From: an uncultured Elusimicrobia bacterium
GTDB lineage: Bacteria; Elusimicrobiota; Elusimicrobia; Elusimicrobiales; UBA9959
DNA length: 64,000 bases
Assembly: GCA_903917735.1 (NCBI GenBank)
Contig: CAIXBR010000015.1
Location: forward strand, 22,508-86,507
Reading direction: 5' to 3'
The notes beneath the pieces are model-generated. The model saw only the letters and a list, made by a program, of their open reading frames with translations, was not told the origin of the DNA and did no database searches. Numbering within the stretch: the first letter of the stretch is position 1; every line of letters begins with the position of its first letter. Position numbers and translations under genes: made by a program. Below, one piece after another: positions 58,118 through 64,000 of this stretch.

Positions 58118-60661
58118 ATGACCGAACATCCCTCTCTCAGCAAGCCGGCCTACAATCTTTTACCTACTGATGTGGAAGGGTTCGATTCCCTGGCCGAACT
58201 CGCCCTCGACCTGAGCTGGACATGGAACCATGCCACCGACGAGGTCTGGAGGCGCCTGGACCCGGCGCTGTGGAACCAGACGCATCACCCCTGGGATGTC
58301 CTGCAGACCGTTTCCCATGAGAAGGTGCGGGAAGTCATGGCTGATCCGGCTTTCCGAAAAAAGATAGACGCCCTTGTGCAGAGCAAAAAGCGGGCTGAGG
58401 CCGCCCCGGCGTGGTTCCAGCAGCTGCATCCAAATACCCCCCTGACCTGCATCGCGTACTTCAGCATGGAATTCATGTTGAGCGAAGCGCTCCCCATCTA
58501 TTCGGGCGGACTGGGCAATGTAGCCGGCGACCAACTTAAAGCCGCAAGCGACCTGGGCGTGCCGGTGGCGGGCGTCGGTCTGCTCTACCAGCAGGGCTAT
58601 TTCAGACAGGTTATCGACAGAGAAGGCTCCCAGCAGGCGCTCTTCCCGTATAACGACCCCGGCCAGCTGCCGATCACGCCATTGCGTAAGCCGAACGGCG
58701 AGTGGCTTAGATTGGAGGTCCGCCTGCCCGGCTACTCGGTCTGGCTTCGCGCCTGGCAGGTCCGGGTCGGCCGCGTAAAGCTTTACCTGCTGGATAGCAA
58801 CGACGCGGCGAATTACCCCGCGCACAGAGGTATTACCAGCGAACTGTACGGCGGCGGGCCGGAGCTGCGGCTGAAACAAGAAATGGTTCTTGGCCTCGGC
58901 GGCTGGCGGCTGCTCCGCGCGCTCGGCCTCAAGCCGGAGGTCTGTCATCTCAACGAAGGCCATGCCGCCTTCGCCGTTCTTGAACGCGCGCGGGAGTTCA
59001 TGGAGGAAACAGGCCGGCCTTTTGACGAGGCTCTGGCCGTTACCCGGGCGGGCAATCTGTTCACCACGCACACGGCGGTGACCGCGGGTTTTGATAATTT
59101 TTCCCCCGCCCTCATGGAACAATACCTCTCCCGGTACGCCGACAGGCTCGGCATCCCGCTACAGAAACTGATGGCTCTTGGACGGCGCAACCCGGATGAT
59201 CGGGAGGAAAGTTTCAACATGGCCTATCTGGCAATGCGCGGGAGCGGCTCGGTAAACGGAGTTAGCCGCCTGCACGGGGAAGTCAGCCGGAACCTGTTCG
59301 CGCCCCTTTTCCCGCGGTGGCCCGAAAATGAAATTCCGGTCGGACATATAACTAATGGCGTCCACATGCCAACCTGGGACTCCGCGGCAGCGGACGACCT
59401 TTGGACGCAGGCCTGCGGCAAAAACCGCTGGCTTGGTACAACGCAAACCCTGCCGCAGGACATGCGCCGGGTCTCGGACACGAGACTCTGGGAGTTTCGC
59501 ACCGACGCCAGCCGCGAACTTATCGGATACGCGCGCGAACGATTGTCACGGCAGCTGTCCGTCTCAGGCGCTAGCCCCGATGCTATCGAAAGGGCGAAAA
59601 GTCTGTTTGACCCGAAAGCTTTAACCCTGGGATTTGCCCGGCGTTTTGCGGCCTACAAAAGGCCGAACCTGTTGCTGCACGACCCGGAACGCCTGCTGCG
59701 CCTGCTGACGGATCCCCGGCGCCCGGTTCAGCTCATCCTGGCCGGCAAAGCCCATCCGGCTGACCAGGAAGGGCAGTACCTCATCCGGCAGTGGATGCAG
59801 TTCATCCGGCGGCCCGAGGCGCGCGGCCATGTGATCTTCCTTAGCGACTACAACATGCTCTTGAGCGAGAACCTGGTACAGGGCGTGGATGTCTGGATAA
59901 ACACACCCAGACGGCCCTGGGAAGCGTGCGGCACCAGCGGCATGAAGGTGCTTGTGAACGGCGGTCTCAATCTCTCGGAACTGGACGGTTGGTGGGCCGA
60001 GGCCTATACTCCCGAAGTGGGCTGGGCTTTGGGGGACGGCCGGGAGCATGGCGATGATCCCGCCTGGGACGCCGCCGAAGCCGGCGCGCTCTACGACCGC
60101 CTCGAAGCCGAGGTGATACCCGAATTTTACAACCGCAACGACAAGGGTATTCCAACCGTCTGGGTAAAGAGAATGCGTGAAAGCATGGCGCGCCTGACCC
60201 CGCATTTCTCCTCCGACCGCACAGTGCGGGAATACACGGAGCAGCGCTATCTGCCGGCATTAGCTGCTTACCAGGTCCGCGCTGCGGACAACGGGGCGGC
60301 GGGAACTAACATAGCAGGCTGGGAGAACGCTCTTAACGAACATTGGATCGGACTGCGCTTCGGTGAAGTAAAAAGTAAAACGCGCGGCGCGCGGCACACT
60401 TTCGAAGTACAGGTCAGCCTTAACGGTCTCGAGCCCGCGGCAGTATGCGTGGAACTTTACGCCAACGGAGTTGCTGGCAGCGCTCCCGCACGGCACGAAA
60501 TGAAGCTGGTTAGCGGACCGGCCGGCAAAACCGGCGCCTGCGTCTACCGCGCTGCTGTGTCCGCGAAACGGCCGCCGGCGGATTATACGGCGCGGGTGAT
60601 CCCCCGCTGCGGCGGTGTTTCGGTACCTCTTGAAAACACGCGGATCCTTTGGCAGCGCTGA
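58118..60661 (+). CDS. glgP: Alpha-glucan (glycogen) phosphorylase with DUF3417 start
   Basis: 847 residues. The start 'SLAELALDLSWTWNHATDEV' is the DUF3417 domain of the short bacterial phosphorylases. 'AYFSMEFMLSEALPIYSGGL' and 'GNVAGDQLKAASDLGVPVAG' follow, and the PLP-Lys lies in 'PWEACGTSGMKVLVNGGLNL'. It releases glucose-1-phosphate from glycogen or maltodextrin. It works against GlgB and downstream of amylase products. A short C-terminal extension ('HTFEVQVSLNGLEPAAVCVE') is extra to the core. It starts ten bases after the alcohol dehydrogenase stop, so the two are co-transcribed. Confidence 0.92.
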   Translation: MTEHPSLSKPAYNLLPTDVEGFDSLAELALDLSWTWNHATDEVWRRLDPALWNQTHHPWDVLQTVSHEKVREVMADPAFRKKIDALVQSKKRAEAAPAWFQQLHPNTPLTCIAYFSMEFMLSEALPIYSGGLGNVAGDQLKAASDLGVPVAGVGLLYQQGYFRQVIDREGSQQALFPYNDPGQLPITPLRKPNGEWLRLEVRLPGYSVWLRAWQVRVGRVKLYLLDSNDAANYPAHRGITSELYGGGPELRLKQEMVLGLGGWRLLRALGLKPEVCHLNEGHAAFAVLERAREFMEETGRPFDEALAVTRAGNLFTTHTAVTAGFDNFSPALMEQYLSRYADRLGIPLQKLMALGRRNPDDREESFNMAYLAMRGSGSVNGVSRLHGEVSRNLFAPLFPRWPENEIPVGHITNGVHMPTWDSAAADDLWTQACGKNRWLGTTQTLPQDMRRVSDTRLWEFRTDASRELIGYARERLSRQLSVSGASPDAIERAKSLFDPKALTLGFARRFAAYKRPNLLLHDPERLLRLLTDPRRPVQLILAGKAHPADQEGQYLIRQWMQFIRRPEARGHVIFLSDYNMLLSENLVQGVDVWINTPRRPWEACGTSGMKVLVNGGLNLSELDGWWAEAYTPEVGWALGDGREHGDDPAWDAAEAGALYDRLEAEVIPEFYNRNDKGIPTVWVKRMRESMARLTPHFSSDRTVREYTEQRYLPALAAYQVRAADNGAAGTNIAGWENALNEHWIGLRFGEVKSKTRGARHTFEVQVSLNGLEPAAVCVELYANGVAGSAPARHEMKLVSGPAGKTGACVYRAAVSAKRPPADYTARVIPRCGGVSVPLENTRILWQR

Positions 60662-60745
60662 TGCGCGCCGCGCTAGAGACAAGAAATGACAGCCGGCCGT
60701 TTAGACCGGTGAGCATTAATGATTTAGGGTAAAGTATAGCCGATT

Positions 60746-60762
60746 GCGGCCTTAAAGGCCGC
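60746..60762. promoter_or_regulatory. Perfect 8+8 palindrome upstream of the PRC-barrel gene
   Basis: GCGGCCTT-A-AAGGCCGC is a perfect inverted repeat with a one-base centre. It lies just after a TATAGC box (60735-60740), about where transcription would start, and 38 bases before the ATG at 60800. It may be an operator or a 5' hairpin. Confidence 0.4.
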
Positions 60763-60799
60763 GGCTCCGGAAACGGCGTCAAAGAATAAGGAGAAACAA

Positions 60800-61588
60800 A
60801 TGCTACGCAACATAAACAGCCTGATAGGTCATAAGATACATGCCAAGGACGGGGAACTGGGGAAAGTAGACGAGTTCTACTTCGGCGACAAGCTGTGGAA
60901 TATCCGCTACATGGTGGTAGAAACCGGGAATTGGCTTTTAGGCCGCAAGGTGCTGATCTCGCCCGCGGCCCTGAGAGCGCCCGACTGGAAGTCAAAGACC
61001 TTCCCGGTCGCCCTTACGCTGCAGCAGGTGCGCACCAGCCCAGACATAGATACAAAAAAGACCGTTTCGCGCCAGCATGAGATAGAGCTGGAAGAGCACT
61101 ACGCCTGGGGAGGAACCGCTTACGCCGGCGGCATGTCCGGCGGCTTCATGTTCCCGACGGCCCCGATAGAAGCAATCCCACCGGCGACCCCGGCGCCAGC
61201 CCGACCCGTCGATGACACCCATTTGCGAAGCACGCGCTCCGTTACAGGTTACCGCATCCACGCGTCGGACGGCACTCTCGGGCATGTGGAAGATTATATA
61301 GTCGACGACGGGAAGTGGCTGATACGCTACCTGGTTGCTGACCTCAGCCTCTGGCTGCCCGGCCGCAAGGTCCTGATCTCGCCGCACTGGATAAAGCGCA
61401 TGGATTGGGAAACCTCCGAAGTCTTAGTTGACCTCTCCCAGGCAGCGGTTAGAAATAGTCCGGAATTCGACCCGGCCCAGCCGGTTAGCGGGAACTACGA
61501 AAGCGTGCTTTACGACCACTACGGGCGGCCCAGGCTGGAGGAGGCCATTAACCTGGGTGTTGGTGCGTCGGGCGAAAGGAAAAGTTAG
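60800..61588 (+). CDS. Protein with two PRC-barrel domains
   Basis: 262 residues. Two halves repeat the same pattern: 'LIGHKIHAKDGELGKVDEFY' ... 'GRKVLISPAALRAPDW' and 'VTGYRIHASDGTLGHVEDYI' ... 'GRKVLISPHWIKRMDW'. Both are PRC-barrel-like beta-barrels, often found in stress proteins and photosynthetic reaction-centre subunit H relatives. AAGGAG lies six bases before the ATG. No enzyme motif is visible. Neighbours are stress and energy genes, so a regulatory or binding role in that island is possible. Confidence 0.8.
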   Translation: MLRNINSLIGHKIHAKDGELGKVDEFYFGDKLWNIRYMVVETGNWLLGRKVLISPAALRAPDWKSKTFPVALTLQQVRTSPDIDTKKTVSRQHEIELEEHYAWGGTAYAGGMSGGFMFPTAPIEAIPPATPAPARPVDDTHLRSTRSVTGYRIHASDGTLGHVEDYIVDDGKWLIRYLVADLSLWLPGRKVLISPHWIKRMDWETSEVLVDLSQAAVRNSPEFDPAQPVSGNYESVLYDHYGRPRLEEAINLGVGASGERKS

Positions 61589-61644
61589 CCGGGATACTTC
61601 TGCCCTATTTCCATGATCGAACAGCAGGCCGAGGAGAATACCAG

Positions 61645-63312
61645 ATGGCGAATTCAGAGATAACGGTTGCCGGGTACCTGCTGACCCGGCTCAAAGAGAT
61701 AGGTGTGGACCATCTCTTCGGCGTGCCGGGAGATTTCGTAATGGGTTTCCTAAACCAGGCACTGAAGAGCGACGTGAAATACGTCGGCACCTGCAATGAG
61801 CTTAACGCGGCCTACGCCGCCGACGGCTACGCCCGCATCCATGGCATAGGGGCGTTCGCCTCCACCTACGGCGTCGGGGAGCTGAGCGCGGTAAACGGTG
61901 TGGCGGGAGCCTTCGCTGAAAGGGTGCCTGTGGTGGCCATTACCGGCTCTCCGGCGACTATCAATTTCCGCACGCGGCCGCTCTTACACCACACCCTGGG
62001 CGATTACCAGGTGCCCTTGAGGATCTATGAAAGGATCACCGCCGCCTCGACCCAACTCACCTCAGCCGAAACCGCCCCGGCCGAGATAGACCGGGTGTTG
62101 TCGGCGTGCATAGCACGCCAGCAGCCGGTCTATATAAGCATACCCTCCGACATAGTGATGATGAAGTGCAAGCGGCCTGAAGCTTTCGTTCCCGCTCCGC
62201 ACTGCCGCAGCGATCCGGCCGCGCTCGCCGAGGCGTTGAAGGAAGCGCTTGAAATGCTGGAAAAAGCCCGGAAACCCGTAATGATCGGCGACGCGGAGCT
62301 GATACGTTTCAAGCTGCAAAAGGATTTCGCCGGTCTTCTTAGGAAGACTGGCTATCCGTTCGTAACCATGATGCTGGGCAAGACCGTCATTTCGGAGCAG
62401 CACCCGCAATTTATCGGCCTCTTCGAAGGAGAACGCAGCCGAGAATACGTACGCGACCGCGTAGGATCGGCCGACTGCATATTGCAGCTCGGCGCCCTGA
62501 TGACCGATCTGAACACGGGCGGCTTCACTACTAACCTGGATGATTCTAAAACGATAAGCGCCAACATCCACACCGTGAAGATCAGGCACCATTATTACGA
62601 GAACGTGCATCTGCATGATTTTATCCTCGGGCTGACTAAAAAACTTTCCCGCCGGAATCCCGCAACGCTTGAGATACAATGCGCTTCCGGCGGCTGCGCG
62701 CACCGTTGCACTGAACCCTACCTGCCAGTTGCGGCGAAACCCCTTACCATCAAGCGTTTCTTCGACCGCATGAGCCATTTCATAAAGAAGGATTCCATGG
62801 TTATCGCCGAAACGGGCGTGGCGCTCTTCAGCGCAGCCGAACTGCTTATGCCGAAAGGCGCTACCTTTATAGGACAGGGCTTTTACGGGTCGATAGGTTA
62901 TACTGTCGGCGCTACGCTGGGCGCCTGCGTGGCGGCGCCGGGCCGGCGGGCCGTGCTGTTCGTAGGGGACGGCTCTTTCCAGGTTACCTGCCAGGACCTC
63001 TCCACCATGATACGCAACCATCTCAAGCCCGTCATCTTCCTCCTGAACAACGACGGCTATACGATAGAGCGGGTTATCTGCGACCGCCCCTACAATGATA
63101 TACACCCCTGGCGCTACCACGAACTTGCGGAGGTATTCGGCGGAAGACCGGGCCTTGACGTCCGCACGGAAGGCGAGCTCGAAGACGCACTGGCCAAAGC
63201 CGCCCTCGCGGACGGCCTCGTTTTCATCGAGATCCATACCGGCCGCCTGGATTGCCCCGAGTCCCTCCGCAGCGCGGGGCGGGCGCTTGCCAAGGCGGAT
63301 CAGCTCTACTAA
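61645..63312 (+). CDS. TPP-dependent 2-oxoacid decarboxylase (pyruvate/indolepyruvate decarboxylase family)
   Basis: 555 residues. N-terminal pyrimidine-binding domain: 'GYLLTRLKEIGVDHLFGVPG', with the cofactor-activating Glu in 'TCNELNAAYAADGYAR'. Central domain: 'HHTLGDYQVPLRIYERITAA' carries the catalytic His pair typical of pyruvate and indolepyruvate decarboxylases. C-terminal domain: the TPP/Mg motif 'GDGSFQVTCQDLSTMIRNHL' followed by 'LLNNDGYTIERVI'. It removes CO2 from a 2-oxoacid to give an aldehyde. With the zinc alcohol dehydrogenase it could form an alcohol (ethanol if the substrate is pyruvate). GAGGAG precedes the ATG. Confidence 0.9.
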   Translation: MANSEITVAGYLLTRLKEIGVDHLFGVPGDFVMGFLNQALKSDVKYVGTCNELNAAYAADGYARIHGIGAFASTYGVGELSAVNGVAGAFAERVPVVAITGSPATINFRTRPLLHHTLGDYQVPLRIYERITAASTQLTSAETAPAEIDRVLSACIARQQPVYISIPSDIVMMKCKRPEAFVPAPHCRSDPAALAEALKEALEMLEKARKPVMIGDAELIRFKLQKDFAGLLRKTGYPFVTMMLGKTVISEQHPQFIGLFEGERSREYVRDRVGSADCILQLGALMTDLNTGGFTTNLDDSKTISANIHTVKIRHHYYENVHLHDFILGLTKKLSRRNPATLEIQCASGGCAHRCTEPYLPVAAKPLTIKRFFDRMSHFIKKDSMVIAETGVALFSAAELLMPKGATFIGQGFYGSIGYTVGATLGACVAAPGRRAVLFVGDGSFQVTCQDLSTMIRNHLKPVIFLLNNDGYTIERVICDRPYNDIHPWRYHELAEVFGGRPGLDVRTEGELEDALAKAALADGLVFIEIHTGRLDCPESLRSAGRALAKADQLY

Positions 63313-63375
63313 AGCCCGCCTACCCTCCGCAATGAAGCGCCATGCCGGGGAAACAAGGAACGGCGGATAGCAATC

Positions 63376-63708
63376 ATGCAAAATACCATCAGCGACCCCC
63401 CTGTAAAAAGTCCGCGTCCGGATTCGGCGGTGCCGAACATGTCAGACATCGCTTCCCTACCATCCCCGCCACCCTCGCCGCGCTTAACGTAAACCCCGGC
63501 CGCGGACTCACGAATGCGGAGGCAGACGCCCGCCGACGGGAGCACGGCTACAATGAAGTGGCCGTACAAAAAAGGCATCCGCTGCTGATGTTCCTCGGCA
63601 AGTTCTGGGGCCTGTCGGCGTGGATGCTGGAATTGATCATCGTCCTGTCGGCCGCGCTTCGTAAATACTCGGATCTCGCCGTGGTGGGAGCACTGCTGGT
63701 AGTTAATG
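63376..63708 (+). pseudogene. P-type cation ATPase, N-terminal remnant
   Basis: The frame from the ATG at 63376 reaches 'MSDIASLP' and then runs to a stop. The next frame continues with the cation-ATPase N-terminal domain ('GLTNAEADARRREHGYNEVA', 'LLMFLGKFWGLSAWMLELII'), the start of a plasma-membrane H+-ATPase-like pump. One frameshift near 63450 splits it. The homology stops abruptly after 'VVGALLVVN', at the point where transposase sequence begins. None of the phosphorylation or ATP-binding domains are present, so the gene is dead. Confidence 0.65.
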
Positions 63709-63906
63709 GCTGCAAAAAGCGCTCTTACAGGTGAGAATGAATTTAGGCAACTCTACGACGAACTGCAAGAGAAAGGTACTAACGACCGGGCCGCACGCAA
63801 CGCCGTCAGCCGGAAGATTGCGGCAATAGCTTTAAGCCTGTTAAAACACAAAAGCCCCGACGACAAAGCCCGTGTTTTAAGCCGGGACAAAGAGGAGGCG
63901 GTTTAG
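63706..63906 (+). pseudogene. IS110-family transposase, C-terminal remnant
   Basis: 67 codons. 'MAAKSALTGENEFRQLYDEL', 'EKGTNDRAARNAVSRKIAAI' and 'ALSLLKHK' match the end of the IS110-family (transposase_20) domain, where a Met-Ala-Ala block is followed by a Tyr-rich helix and an Ala-Arg-Lys helix. The N-terminal DEDD domain is missing and the P-type ATPase piece abuts directly. The last ~95 bases of the window (63907-64000) hold no gene I can see and are probably the end of the element and its flank. The remnant marks a recombination scar. Confidence 0.6.
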
Positions 63907-64000
63907 CAGCAGAGACCGTAAGACGGTTCGTTTTGTGGGAGCGCATGACTTACAAATCATGGCCGCGGAGGTCCAGGTTATTGGTTGTCAGCCTCCCCGA

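Noticed and set aside
58172..58196. GGGTTCGATTCCC resembling a tRNA T-arm
   Set aside because: It lies in frame inside the glycogen phosphorylase N-domain (Glu-Gly-Phe-Asp-Ser), and no acceptor stem, D-arm or anticodon arm can be built around it.

Overview
The window is about 64 kb of GC-rich DNA from a Gram-negative (diderm) bacterium. It carries a full early lipid A set (lpxD, lpxC, fabZ, lpxA, lpxI, lpxB), an MsbA-type flippase, BamA and an OmpH/Skp chaperone. The secreted protein with a 'TTYYPAPYGGY' start, the pilin-like C-terminus of another secreted protein, and three membrane TPR proteins of the TMTC type are the style of gene I associate with Elusimicrobiota. That assignment is an inference; there is no rRNA or tRNA here to anchor it.

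Layout. 0-8 kb: the end of a HemN-like radical SAM gene, a TMTC-like protein, a frameshifted methyltransferase, a NapH-type polyferredoxin with a partner, a frameshifted formylglycine-generating-enzyme-like gene, a membrane beta-propeller protein and a family 2 glycosyltransferase. 8-11.8 kb (minus strand): a B12-type radical SAM protein, a sugar nucleotidyltransferase and a flavin amine-oxidase-like protein, with their own promoter. 11.9-19.7 kb (minus strand): a His-Xaa-Ser (HXS) peptide-modification operon. It has an HxsA-type precursor with 13 His-Xaa-Ser units, HxsB, a second radical SAM enzyme, two HxsD-like proteins, a B12-type radical SAM enzyme fused to a methyltransferase-like domain, a Cys-rich envelope protein and a secreted fibre-like protein. 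19.9-36.2 kb: PhoH, then the envelope block bamA-skp-lpxD-lpxC-fabZ-lpxA-lpxI-acyltransferase-glgB-Gfo/Idh-lpxB-msbA. Two copies of a structured palindromic repeat sit in this block. 36.2-42.4 kb: ZIP transporter, a short Rel protein, an RF-like GGQ protein, a secreted hydrolase, RlmN and a BaiN/HI0933 flavoprotein. 42.5-48.7 kb: secreted alpha-amylase and two more TMTC-like genes around a secreted unknown. 48.9-53.8 kb: a DUF4178 / spermidine-synthase-like / FemX-like / DUF350 operon. 55.5-63.9 kb: catalase, zinc alcohol dehydrogenase, glycogen phosphorylase, PRC-barrel protein, TPP 2-oxoacid decarboxylase, then a broken P-type ATPase joined to an IS110-type transposase tail.

How the genes fit together. 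The envelope block builds lipid A, moves it across the inner membrane and folds outer-membrane proteins. The HXS operon looks like a ribosomally made, post-translationally modified peptide system with an expanded enzyme set. The right-hand island could link glycogen breakdown to 2-oxoacid decarboxylation and alcohol formation, with peroxide defence. A recurring promoter form (TGn + TATAAT-like box ending 6-7 nt before the start codon, no Shine-Dalgarno) suggests that several transcripts here are leaderless.

Limits: all calls come from reading the sequence and remembered family features. No database search, folding or structure prediction was run.
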